The position numbers and the translations under genes are program-made. From the NCBI GenBank assembly GCA_022559845.1, contig CM040126.1:46742458-46806457 (forward strand): a stretch of DNA of 64,000 nt, read 5' to 3'. The stretch comes from Amorphophallus konjac. Lineage: Eukaryota; Streptophyta; Magnoliopsida; Alismatales; Araceae. Of the stretch, positions 11,123 to 22,085 are shown one piece after another. The notes under the pieces were generated by a model. The model was not told the origin of the DNA and did no database searches. It saw nothing but the letters and a program-made list of their open reading frames with translations. Within the stretch, counting starts at the first letter, position 1, and the number at the start of each line of letters is the position of its first letter.

Positions 11123-11995
11123 TCATCTTGACCTTTGTTTTACGGGTGTTGCCCCTGGTTTAAGTACAAGTCGTTGTTCTACTAAAGAGGGGTCAAGACC
11201 CGGCATGTCCTCATAAGACCAGGCAAAAGAATCACTATACTCCCTCAGAACTCTGATCAGGTCTTCTTCTACTTGCAGAGGGAGGTTAGCGGCAATAATA
11301 ATGGGCCTTGGGTCTTTTTCAGTTCCCAAATTTATTTCCTTCGTAGGTTCATCCACCGCCGACGATGGCTCATCAAATCTCTTCAAACCTTGCGCATATA
11401 AGTCGGCGGTGTCATCTACATCGCTGTCCTCAAGATCGACCGGGTCTTTTTCATCCATGACCTCATAAACACCTAATATGTCGTCGCTCCATACCCCGTC
11501 TCGCTCCTCATCTTCTTCTAGCACAATCACCGTGGCTACGAATTCCGGGCACTTGAGAAGAGCGCGACATCGCTGAGCCAAATCCTGCAAGAACCTATCA
11601 GAAATGGATTTGGAATGATGCGCCAGCGGGCGCGTCTCAAGCGTGGAGAAAGGGTTGGATGCGCTAGAACAAGACCCTACTTCTCTAGACTCGACAGACC
11701 CTACTTCCCTAGACTCGACTGACCCTAAATCTAACCTAGGAGAGAGGAACTCTAATGGAAGGGAAGCAGGGGCCTCATGCCCCTGGGAGGGAGACGGACA
11801 GAACACATCGTAATCTTCCACAGAAATCTTCATTTCAAAATTGACGTTTTTTTTCCTGGAGATCAACGGAGAGCACGCAACACGATGGAGAGGAGGGTGA
11901 AGGAGGAGGAAGGGCGAGAGGATAGATGGGCGGGCAAAAGATATCGAAGAAGGGATCAGAGGAGAAGAACCACATACTTGAAAGATCAATTGGCG
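11123..11995 (-). pseudogene. Element B protease-RT linker
   Basis: An acidic linker ending in FAWSYEDMPGLDPSLVEQRL, the segment just before RT in Ogre/Tat elements. It matches A at about 25230-25850 (RRFDEP, EEPTKEINLGTE). It carries a small internal duplication (GSVESREV twice). Its 5' part is separated from the protease at 33505-34116 by the A insertion at 12000. Confidence 0.8.
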
Positions 11996-12000
11996 GGCAG
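11996..12000. repeat. Target duplication of element A, left (GGCAG)
   Basis: GGCAG here and at 32985-32989, flanking A exactly. Confidence 0.85.
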
Positions 12001-12707
12001 TAGATCTATTTAAAATCCACTTTTAAATATAAAAAAAAAGAAGTAATAATAGATATGGTGAAAGCAATAAAATAGCACGAGGTGCTAAAAGGAGGAGTTT
12101 GTGATCGCCAGAGGGTTTACCTCAATAAAAAAAATAAGATCGCATGTACCTGGTGAAAGATGTGATGCGGGATAAATGTGGATTTCTTCCTCCAACTCCA
12201 ATCGGCCGGCCGACGAAGTGGGTTTTCTTGATTGATTACCTTGTAAAAAAAAAGACAATAAAGACAAGTAAAAGAAAAGGGATCAGCCAAAGTGCAGTAG
12301 TATCAGTCAAAAACTAACATAAAAATAATGAAAAGACCTCAACATGCGCACCTTCTTTTTTGTTTTCTTTTAAAACCCCTTAAGAAGACTTAAGGGAAGG
12401 GGAGTTTGATGATAAAAAATGCAACAAAACGTGAACAAGGAATAGAGATATAAAGGACAGAGTGACGATGGTATGAATAAAATAAAAACAAAATAGAAGA
12501 AAAGATGAGAACCCTGCTGTCCCTGGCGACAGTAAAGGGAAGAAACCGAATAGTGATGGATGAAGCACCGGATGTAGCTCAAAGGGATGCAGAGAGGGGA
12601 GGCAGCAAGGGATGAAGAAAGCTCCTGCCCGTGATGAAAACTTCTGAGCGCTCAATCCGCCGAATACTGAAGGTGCTTAACCTTCTGCACGATCGGTCAA
12701 GTTTTTA

Positions 12708-12716
12708 ATTTATAAT
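12708..12716 (-). promoter_or_regulatory. Likely TATA box, element A 3' LTR
   Basis: Minus strand ATTATAAAT, with the A-type array upstream in U3. Repeated at 32349-32357. A second AT-rich TATA-like string at 13287-13298 is too close to the U3 edge. Confidence 0.4.
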
Positions 12717-12858
12717 GCCTCAAACGGATGTGATCAAACCAAGGAAGGATAAGAACAGGCAATGAGGCATCCAGGGAAGGATCAAGATCGAGCAAGAGTC
12801 CAAAGACAGCAGGGAACTGTGAGGGAAAGATTGAAAAAGGAAGGACTCTGGACTAAAA

Positions 12859-13212
12859 CACGCCTTAATACAGGGCGTCTTTTATGAATTGACGACCTTC
12901 ACAAAGACGTCTTCTTGAAACACGACCTAGGAAAGGGCGTTTCTTCCTGGATTTAATTTTGGAAACGAAACCTTGCCTTGTTTGAAAGCTCAAATAACAC
13001 GCCCGAGATAACGGCGTTAATTAAAATCACGCCCTGAGAGAAGGCGTTACTCATAAAAGGCCTTTTATTTTGAAAATAGATAATCCCAGAAATTAAGGGA
13101 TAACACCAGGAATTCACGCCCTCACATACGGTCGTCCTTTCTTTGAAAACGCCCTACCACAGGTCGTTACTTTTAAAATTAACGCCCTTAATCAAGTCGT
13201 GAATCACAAAAA
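12859..13212. repeat. A-type inverted-repeat array in U3
   Basis: Nine sites of form ACG[C/A]CC...GG[G/T]CGT; eight measure exactly 19 nt from ACG to CGT and one is 20. Arms are kept while the central seven to nine bases vary freely. The array is repeated in the right LTR at about 32499-32852. Confidence 0.9.
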
Positions 13213-13343
13213 TACAGGAAAAATGCAGAAAAACTCACAAAAATAGAAAAACTTCATGTTATAGGAATATTGAAGTCCACTTGGGGCATTTATATAATAA
13301 CATGAGATTTGATCAACAAAACGTCAATTTTGGCGTGTCTACA

Positions 13344-14816
13344 GCTGCCCCGCCTTGGCGTCTGCTTTGCAAGGGAGTGAGACAGAAATGGAGCGAAGTG
13401 TAATGAAAGGAACGAAATGGAACGAACTGATAAGGAGACGCCAAGGTGTGATGTGACACGCCTCAGACACTAAGCATTGGAAATCTTTCCAAGATTCTAA
13501 ATGAAACAACTCTGAGTGGTTCCAAGGAAACAATCGATTTGTTGGATAAAAGGAGGTTAAACTAAATAATAAAGGGTGTGCGCGTGGGCACGGCAGGGAA
13601 AGACCATTGGAGAGCGATTACCAGCAAATGTGGACGTGCTGCAACCAAGGTAAATTTTGCAGAAAAGTAAAAAGAATTGGGATAGAGATCCAACAAAAGG
13701 AACACTTTCAAGGAATCAGCCTGAATGGCTTCAAATAGAACGAAGTACTTGATTTAAAGTGGAATATCTCATGTCAATTCAATCGAGAGCGAGTGAACTT
13801 CATTATTGCCATAATATGAAGATTTTTCAGCATGAAACTCAAAGTCCTACATGATGCATGCTGGGCTAAAAGAAAAGGTTAAAACAAACTAAATAGAAAA
13901 TAATCAAGGATAATATTGCTAAGCTGTTTAAGTCTGGTCAAGAATCCATATTTCTGAGCTAACACTAAGCCGAAGCCCGTTTGTCCGCGCATCAACTCAG
14001 AAAGTGGAACCATCGTCCCAAAGCTTTAACAACTCAACGGCCTATCCGTGTGATCATGATTCTCCTGAAATCGTCATCGTTTTTGATGAAGGGGAACTCA
14101 AAATTCAGGTTCATCAGAACCACAAGGTCCTTGACATAATATACTAGCGTAGATATCATATAGTAACAATGCTTACAAGAAACAGATACACGGTGGCAAG
14201 ATGTTGCTCCTATGAGTGATCCAAACGCCTCGAATCCTGCAAACTTCTGCACTTTTAAACTTATTAGCCTTTTTCCATCAATTCAGAATATGACATGATC
14301 ATAAGTGCTTAATCATAGACAATTTTATCACAATAATAGCACTTAGGTTCATTAAAAGCATCAAAGCATGAAGAGATCAAAATTCATAATCCAATAAAAC
14401 ACGCCTAAGAATAGGGCGTTAACATCATGAAAGCGCCTGACCATAAGTCGTTAATCATTTAAAACACGCCCTACACAAAGGCGTAAACAGTAATGGAGGC
14501 TTAGAAAAACACGCCCCATTCCAGGGCGTTAAATAAAAAACGCCGTCAGTCAGGTCGTCAATTTAAAAATCGACGCCCTAACCAACGTCGTTAATTCAGC
14601 ACGAACTTCCGTTTCCTAGTTCAACAGCACAGTCCTTAACCCAATCGAACTTCTATCTTCCAACAGCCTTACAACTCTCTAGATCTCTATTAATAGGAGG
14701 CCCTCCTTCAACATAAACAATCACAACCCTGCAGCCGCCGAAACTCTGCATTCCCGTTCTTGCTTTTCTTCTTCTTCATCTGCTTGCAGGTTGCATCGTC
14801 CAAACCTCTCCCAACG
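13344..14816. other. Element A 3' UTR and promoter side of antisense gene 1
   Basis: Non-coding. 13850-14170 is conserved with B (5741-6035). Six A-type sites, all 19 nt, lie at 14401-14600. A possible plus-strand TATA (CTATTAATAG) is near 14686, followed by a pyrimidine-rich leader into the ATG at 14817. Confidence 0.65.
14401..14600. repeat. A-type inverted-repeat array upstream of antisense gene 1
   Basis: Six 19-nt sites about 30 bases apart (for example ACGCC...GGCGT at 14403 and 14467), ending roughly 80 bases before the presumed TATA box. Confidence 0.85.
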
Positions 14817-16229
14817 ATGGACAGGGCGCTGAAAAGACAAAAAAACTCAACTCCCAGGATTAACGATATCCAAGGTCATATAAGCAACAGGATATGCATG
14901 AATCAGGTTAGTTTAACTTTCTTATTGTGCATACTGTTCCGGCGAACTGCTCACATGCTCATGTCATATGCTCATGTACCTCTTCTTTTGTTTTCTTCCC
15001 CTCCTCTCACAGGAGTACCCAAATCTTCCAGGGGCTAGAAGATATGTCCAAATCAAATGGTTGCCCCTCATCCTCTCCAAATTCACATCAGACATGAGGG
15101 TATATGTAGCTAGATGGCATCTCTTGGGGTTGATAACCCATGCCAAGCATTATGATCAAATCCACATAGATTGGGCTGCCATAGGAGCATTGATTGAGAC
15201 ATGGCATCCTTCCACCCATACCTTCTTATTTTCCACTTTTGAAGCCACCATCTTGCTGGAGGAAGTAGAGATGATCCTAGGCTTAAGAAAGATGAAGCAC
15301 GGAGAAGAAGAAAAGATGGCCATCATGCCAAAACCCATCTCCTCCCACGAGTTGCTAACCTCGTTAATACCTAGCCCGAATATAGTGAACCAAATTAAGG
15401 TCACTAAAGGAGTTAACCTCTTGAAGCTCGCCTCATGGGTGTACAAGAGAGCGGATCAAGCTAAAGAGGAAGAGGAGATAGAAAGAGTGACCAAAGCCTT
15501 CGTGGTGTGCTTGGCAGGAGCACTCCTATTCCCATCCACGGAAGACTTTCTAGAGGAGTCCCAATTGAGCGCAGTGGTGAGCTTATGGGAAGGAGAGAGA
15601 GTTGGACCGGCGATCCTAGCATATCTCTATAGCGGGCTCACAGCGGCGTCCATGGGAAGGCCCATTTACGGGTGCATGCTAGCACTCTCAAGTTGGGTTG
15701 ATCTACACTTCAAATTCGACTCATGCCACGAAGCCCAACAACCTCAAGAATTTTCTCAAAGAGCCCACTCTCATATATAACCGGCTCATTAGGTATAAGC
15801 AATAGAGTGACCAACCGAATTCCTCAAATCAAGAAGAGAGGGGATTGGAGGGAGCACCTAAAGGTAATGCCAAAGAATCTTTTTACTTGCGCCCCGGGTG
15901 TATTTAAAATGCAGGAACTTCGTGCACGCTTTTCCATCGGGACGGACCTTCGTCTTATTGGTGCTTCGGACTTCGTTTTATATAATGCACACCGGTGCCT
16001 TCCTCAGCTTGGGCTCCCAAGGCAACACTTAGAGGACGTCTCTCATCTTCCTCCAATCAAGTCAAGGGATCTAGGCAACAACGAAGACGGTGAAGAGGTT
16101 ATCACCATTCAAGCTTTGTGGAGGCTAAGCAAGCTTCATCAACCTGTAGAAGACTTGGACGAAGACAAGGAACAGTGGAAAAATTATGTAACTTCATTGA
16201 GAAAAATAAGGCCCAAAGTGGCTCATTAG
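14817..16229 (+). pseudogene. Antisense gene 1 of element A: plant mobile domain protein, frameshifted
   Basis: Exon 1 is 14817-14906 (30 codons, basic). The intron 14907-15012 has a GTTAGT donor and CTCACAG acceptor. Exon 2 starts at 15013. Exon 2 shows the PMD pattern (Pfam aminotransferase-like, plant mobile domain): ALIETWHPSTHTFLFSTFEA, then LEEVEMILGLRK, then AYLYSGLTAA. The frame then changes near 15730 and again near 15800, and the C-terminal part runs to a stop at 16227-16229 with a VLYNAHRCLPQLGLPRQ segment. Known PMD proteins (MAIN, MAIL1) act in silencing and gene control with PP7L. Here the gene lies opposite to gag-pol. The frame changes suggest it is now broken, though a missed intron is possible. 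Confidence 0.7.
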
Positions 16230-16909
16230 TCATTGTAGTTCCTCTTTTCAAAATAATAAAGATTGTTCTCTGATTGAGCCAACTGCTACTGTAATTATGA
16301 ACCAAATCATCCAAAAAACTGTGTTTCTGTTGTGAATAACGCCTCCAAGAGCGTCGCGAATTAACAAATACACGCCTTATTTCAAGGCGCTTCAACGGGC
16401 CCTTCGTCAACAATTGACGCCTGCAGCAGTGGGCGTTACTTTGAATGACGACCTCAAGAAAGGCGTGAACAGATTCAAACCCAAAAGAATATAATCGTTA
16501 TCTCATCAAAATAACGCCTTTTCCATAGTCACGTTTCAAGAATAACACGCCTTTACCAGAGGCGTTACTTCAAACAGTAATGATGACTTCCCTCACATCA
16601 ATCAACGCCCATTCAATGCGTCTGACGACGGTTATCGTTCCCCATGCGAACTAAATTAACGCCTTAATCCTCGTCGCCAATTTCCATAAAACGCCCAAAG
16701 GGTGGACGTGAATTCAATTATAAACGCCTTGCTCGAAGGCGTGTCTTCTTTTCGAAACCCAAAAGCCATCGAGCCTCCTTCTCCTTCCTCCTTCCGTTTT
16801 CATTTCGCCCTTTCTCTGCAAACCCTAACCGAAACCGCCCATTCTCTCTCTCTCGTTCTCTTCTCTCAATCTCCCTCTGTCTCTCTCTGTCTCACTTCCT
16901 ACCCTAGCC
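16230..16909. other. Intergenic region between antisense genes, promoter of gene 2
   Basis: About ten A-type sites between 16337 and 16745, seven of exactly 19 nt. A TATA-like ATTATAAAC lies near 16718 between the last two sites. A CT-rich leader (16770-16909) precedes the ATG of gene 2. Confidence 0.7.
16337..16745. repeat. A-type inverted-repeat array upstream of antisense gene 2
   Basis: About ten sites; some have one changed arm (CGTCGC or GGCGC). Spacing between sites is irregular, unlike a tandem satellite. Confidence 0.85.
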
Positions 16910-19900
16910 ATGGCCAAACGCCAAAGAATTAGTGCCCCAGACGTGGTTGACCTCGACGCCTCCCACGCCCAAGAAGAAGAAATTTCTGTGGAGGAGCTCG
17001 CCGTCGTGGCCTTTGAAGAAGAGCCGGTGGTGGCCGGCGGCGACGACGCCGACGAAGCAGCGATAGGAGGAGGAGATGCAGAAGGTGGAGAAGAAGAAGG
17101 AGAAGAAGAAGGAGAAGAAGGACCGCCGTGCACGGCGGCGGTCGCTCCCCGGGGGCAACTCCGGCGGCCCAGACGGCCGCTGCCACGGCCACAACCCCAG
17201 AAGCACAAGAAGGTAGGTTCCCCCTCCCCAATTCCAATTTTTTTTATTTTATTTATATTTTTTTATGATTTTTCATGGCCTTCGGGCATTAAACCTGCAA
17301 CTCAGAAAAAACACGCCTCCCACGGGGGCGTTACTCAAACGAAACGTCCTGATCCAGGGCGTTAATTATTTTTAATTTCTGAAAATTAATTATCCTTCAT
17401 GAAAAACGCCCTGAAGCATGTCGTTTCTTAAAACTTATGATTTTTCATGAATTCCATGCTCATTAACAATTTCCAAAAATATTTTCATGAATTATTTCGC
17501 ATGCTGTCAGTTATTTGATTTTTCTGTTAAATTGAGAAACCCACGCCCTCCAGAAGGGCGTTAATTCAACAAGAGACGCCCAAACCAGAGGGCGTCGCTT
17601 CATTCATTAACGACCCAAAAATTAACCACCTTTAGGAAAACGCCCTACCACAGGGCGTTAATTCAACAAGAAACGCCTAACACCGAGGCGTGATTAAAAG
17701 TATATTTCAGAAATAGCAAAACAGCCACCAAAGAACGCCTAAGACTGAGGCGTGATTAACATAAAAAACGCCCTTATTAAGGGCGTTACATTAAAGTTCA
17801 CTTTGAAAAACGCCCCCCACAGGGGCGTGAATTTATCAAGAAACGACCTGAGGGTGGCCGTGAATTCAAAAAAATGCTAAAAATTCAATATTTAACCCAA
17901 ATCAAATGCAATTTCACATGGATACTCAAATAATTAAGAAAAATTCTCTTTTAATGCATGCAGGGGTTGATGAGGACCCGTATCTCATGGGTCATGGTCT
18001 GGGCAGCATACCAGGGTCTCCCCGACTTCCAGAGGGTTAGAGTAGAGGCCATGGGGTTTGGGGCTTTTCTATCCATTGAGCCTTTTAGACCCGACCTAGC
18101 ACTGATCCAGGTTTTGAGGGAGAGATGGGATAGGGTTAGCCGGACCTTTCTGATGCCCTGGGGGCATATGGTTCCTAGTTTAGAGGATGTAGCCAGGATT
18201 ACAGGTTTACGGGTAGATGGTGAGGCCGTGAGTGGGTTCACCTATTCTGACTATTCAGAGATGGCCCAGAGGCTACTAGGGCTTGAGATGGTCTACGAGG
18301 GACCTAGCGAGTGTAGGACCATTTTCCGTACGGACCTGACTACGGTGATGGGTCTAGGAGACGCTAGGCATAGGTCGGGGGAGACCTTAGGTGAGTTTGC
18401 ACAGCGACTGACCGACGGGGTGAGAGCGGCATGCTGCCAGGACCCGACTGACCATGAGAGAGCGGACCGAGACCTGAGGAGGTTCCTGCTGCTGCTGCTC
18501 GGGAGATTATTGCTGGGGACGAAAGCCGATGTCATCAACTGCCGCTTCTTAGGCATCCTTGAGGATCTGGAGACGGTTGGTACATATGCTTGGGGAGCGG
18601 CCCTGCTGGCGCATTTGATGGCCGATCTGTCCACGGGGACAGGCCGTGAGACGACCGTCAGTGGCTTCTCACCTCTTCTTCAGGTATGCAATTTCTCATT
18701 TCTTATCTTTTCTTTGTTATGATGCATGTGAATATAGTACTAATTGCAATGCATGGATGCAGGTGTGGAGCCACCTATACATGCCGATGGGGCGCGTTGA
18801 CCCACGGCCAGGAGCTGAGGGATCCTTCCCTCTGGCGCGACGCTGGGTGCCTGTTATCTTTGGCGCCCCACTTGACTACGAGTTGTGGGTTCTACGGAGA
18901 GAGTTCCGCGACTTCCCTCCCTCGCTGGTATGTATGAATGAATGATATGCATTTCTTTTTGTTGTTTATTTGAATATGATGAAATGATAATGATGCGTGT
19001 TCATGAATGCAGGTGCAGTGGAGACCATATGAGGGGATGACTGATGAGGGCCAGCCTTGGGTCGTATCGGGGCGACCTCGCTTCGGGCGTGAGCTGTGGC
19101 TACACTGCTTGAGCGAGATTGAGCCGTTACGGCTTCGACTGGTGATGAGGACCCTGGGCCTGCCCCAGGAGTGGATCGAGGTCGGAGAGCCTCGAGGAAT
19201 TGGCAAGAAGACCCGCGGTCGTACCAAGACGACCGACTGGAGGGTGCGATTCGAGGAGCAGTACGCCGACTGGCAGCGAGGCGGGACCACAGTCGTTTCC
19301 CACGCGACTGACAGCTCCGAGTACCTCCGGCGCTACTGGGAGGTTCACGCCGGCAGACCTCAGATGAGGGTCTTAGGGGTATGTATGAATGCACTTATTT
19401 CTAAATTAAATGCAAATGCTTATGTAACTATTATGCGATTAACATGTAATGAATGCAGGATGCGAGGGACATAGCGGCGATAGATGCACAGGCCCACCTC
19501 CACATCCTGGAGGACCAGCTAGCTGCCACACGGGCAGACTTGGAGACCCTGGTGAGTGTTTAAATTATTCCTATATGCAAATGAATTTTTTCTTTTGTTG
19601 TGTTGAATTAATGATTAGCCACTGACGGTCTTAATGAATGCAGCGTGCCCAGCAGGGAGTAGCGAGGAGAGATCCAGGGGAGGCCTCCAGCTCGAGGGGG
19701 CCTAGTGCAGAGGTGACTGCACTCATGGAGCAGTTGGCTGGTGCGATAGCGCGAGCCGAGGTGGCGGAGCGTGACCTTGCTTCACGGGTAAATTCTGAAC
19801 TCGAAACCTCATTCAAATAATGATTAGATATAAATTGTGCACTGATAAAAATTCATTTTTACAGACTGAAGAGCTTCGAGCCACTCTTATCTGCGTAGAT

Positions 19901-20537
19901 GAGGGCTTCCGAGCGACGAGCTCACAGGTGCGTGACCTACCTTTAGTCACATGTTGTTATTTCATTTCATGAATTATTGAACTGTGGAACTGATGATTTG
20001 TTTACCTGTTTGTAGGCTGCTCAGCTGAAGGCGATACGTACCGAGTTGTCGATCCGTGATCAGCGGATCGTAGAGCTTCAGCGGGCCTTGCAGCAGCGCA
20101 GTGAGCTTCCTCAGGACGTGGCCGAGCTGCGGGTTGCCCTGGAGCTGGAGAGGAGGGAGCGTGCTCGTGAGCGCGAGGAGCGGGCTCGTGAGCGTGAGGA
20201 GCACCAGGCGGAGCGTGCCCGGTTCCAGGAGCAGTTGTTGGCACGAGAGCGTGAGCTGGCGGACTCGAGGACCCAGTTGATCCTTTCCCAGGAGCGGCTT
20301 CGAGTGTCCGAGGAGCGGTTGCAGCGAGGCCGTGAGCGAGCACGGGCTGCGGGGTACTCCTTCACCAGCTCTACCTTTGTGGCGGGTTCTTCCCTCCGAG
20401 AGAGGAGCGAGGCAGGAGGACACGTTCGGGTTCCGGCCTCTTCACGGGGGCCTATGCCTCCTCCACCGGCGCCAGTGCGGGATGGTGAGGAGGAGGTTGA
20501 GAGCAGGAGAGTAGAGGAGGGTGGAGGCGAGAGTTGA
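16910..20537 (+). CDS. Antisense gene 2 of element A: intact eight-exon PMD protein with coiled coil
   Basis: Exons 16910-17212, 17964-18683, 18763-18927, 19013-19378, 19459-19551, 19644-19787, 19865-19927 and 20016-20537. Every exon is a multiple of three and every intron has GT/AG ends in phase 0, giving 791 codons with no stop. Residues 1-101 have a basic start and acidic tail. Exons 2-4 hold the plant mobile domain: VLRERWDRVSRTFLMPWG, then PSLEDVARITGLRVDGEAV, then VQWRPYEGM. Exons 5-8 form a long charged coiled coil (RERAREREERAREREEH). No membrane segment or zinc finger is seen. It reads opposite to gag-pol, so its introns are not spliced out of the element's genomic RNA. Function is unknown; relatives MAIN/MAIL1 influence silencing. 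A host-gene origin is inferred. Confidence 0.85.
17310..17861. repeat. A-type inverted-repeat array inside intron 1 of gene 2
   Basis: Eleven sites, ten of exactly 19 nt, within the 751-bp intron 17213-17963. They include near-perfect ACGCCC...GGGCGT copies (17538, 17640, 17768). The other six introns are under 100 bp and have none. Confidence 0.9.
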
Positions 20538-22085
20538 GCGTTCTGTACTTGTACTCCTCCACCTTCACACCTGTACATGATAGACATGATGATACACATA
20601 TATATATGAGATTTGAGCTTTTGTTACCTGAGCACTTGTGTGGTTGTGGACTTGTGTTTGTATACTTTTTTCTTCTCTCGTTCCTCGTGTTTGCTTTACT
20701 TTGCCCTGTATCTGCGGCTGCGATTTTCACTTGAACAAACAGGTTAATTCATCTGTTCGACTTGGCCCCTTGCCCGGTGAGCAAAGGGTGTAAATATTTT
20801 GACCTTAATAATGGGTCAAGGGGCCAAGCCTTTAATAAGGCAAAATGAAATAATCAAAACTCGGGGATGCCTCATGCAATCACACGTATGCAAACAATAA
20901 TTAAAAGATGTCCAGGCAAGAATGCAATTCATGCAGCATGAAGAATTTATTTTTTTGTTCTTTTCAGTATGTATATTTTTTTTGAAGATTTTTCTAAAAA
21001 AAACGCCTTAGATTAGGTCGTTACTCTCTTAAAAGACGCCCTCGGAGACGGCGTTACTGTGAAAAGTTTTTTTGGATTTTGTTGAAAACACGACCTTCCA
21101 AGAGGCGTTATTTTTAAAGAAACGCCTAAGATCTAGGCGTGAATCAGCATAAAAGCGCCTTGAACAAAGGCGTTAATTTTTATTCCTCCCAAATTGGGCT
21201 GATAAAGAAATCAAGGTGGTGGGCCCTACTTGGTCATCTTCTAAGTTCCATTAACCTTTCTTGAATAATTAAAAGGGGAATTGGCGTGAATATGGTTAAA
21301 CTTATACACAAGATTTCGTACAGTGCATTCTCTTCAGTTTGTCTCGACCATTCTGCTGGTTCATGACTTTCCAAAAATAAAAGAGAAGCTATAAGGAAGC
21401 TCACAAAAGATTCAAAGATGCCTGAGGCAAAGCTACCTCCCCTATCCTTATGCCTGTTGGGGTTCGGTCTTTGGCGTAGGGACGCTTTGTTGCCTTTTTT
21501 TGCCTCTTCATAATGCATGCATACGCCCAAGGTTTTCCTTGCGGGGACTTTGCCCTCTTGACATGCTTTTCTTTTTCAACATTTGACTTTCACTTCGGAA
21601 TTGATTTGCATTGAATAGATTTGAACTGATGAACAACCTAATTGTACTTGGGCTTTTGTGGCATTTGTTCCCTTTTGGGCCCTGACTTCCTCCTACTAAG
21701 GCGGCGGATAGGTTTGGCGTGTCTACCTCAAGACCTCTCTTCCTCCCTTGTGGGCCGAAGAAGAAAAGAATGGATATCGTCTTTCGCCTTTAGTTTGATT
21801 TCGACTTTCCATCAGATTTTGCACTGCTTGAGCTCAAGAGTAAAGTGTGTAGTGTGTGCGGGGTCAATTCCCATTTTAAATTAGCAAGACTGACAAATGG
21901 ATTTTGGATTTTGACCTTTCGGACCGGTGACCTTTGCATGTTATGTCAGCCCAAAGGGGAGGACCATGAAAGAAAACTCTTTTGTTTTGGATTTTGGAAA
22001 TATTCAGATTTTTTTTGGATTATCTGGGAGATTTCTATTTTCTTTGGATTTTTGTGAAGTTTTCAATTTTTGTTTGGATTTTTGT
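20538..22085. other. Element A region between antisense gene 2 and pol end
   Basis: Non-coding. Holds five A-type sites at 21002-21176, all 19 nt, and AT-rich sequence. Convergent transcription of gene 2 and gag-pol would meet here, but no clear terminator is visible. Small ORFs (21234-22133) show no family signature. Confidence 0.6.
21002..21176. repeat. A-type inverted-repeat array downstream of gene 2
   Basis: Five 19-nt sites with variable centres, one beginning GCGCC. Confidence 0.85.

Larger units (their letters stand above)
12001..13343 (-). repeat. Element A 3' LTR
   Basis: 1343 bp, ends TCTACA. The outer end starts TAGATCT, whereas the other LTR starts TGTAGATCT, so the outer terminal TG is absent. 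Nine A-type sites lie at 12859-13212. A polypurine-like tract (minus sense AAGGCGGGGCAGC) abuts the inner edge at 13344-13356. Confidence 0.9.

Noticed and set aside
12859..13212. CRISPR-like look of the repeated ACGCC...GGCGT units with varying centres
   Set aside because: Spacing between units is irregular, arms are short and inverted, no cas genes exist, and the DNA is a plant retrotransposon.
13287..13298. TATATAAA-like string as the promoter of the A LTR
   Set aside because: It lies only about 50 bases from the U3 edge and would put the motif array downstream; 12708-12716 fits better, though this is unproven.
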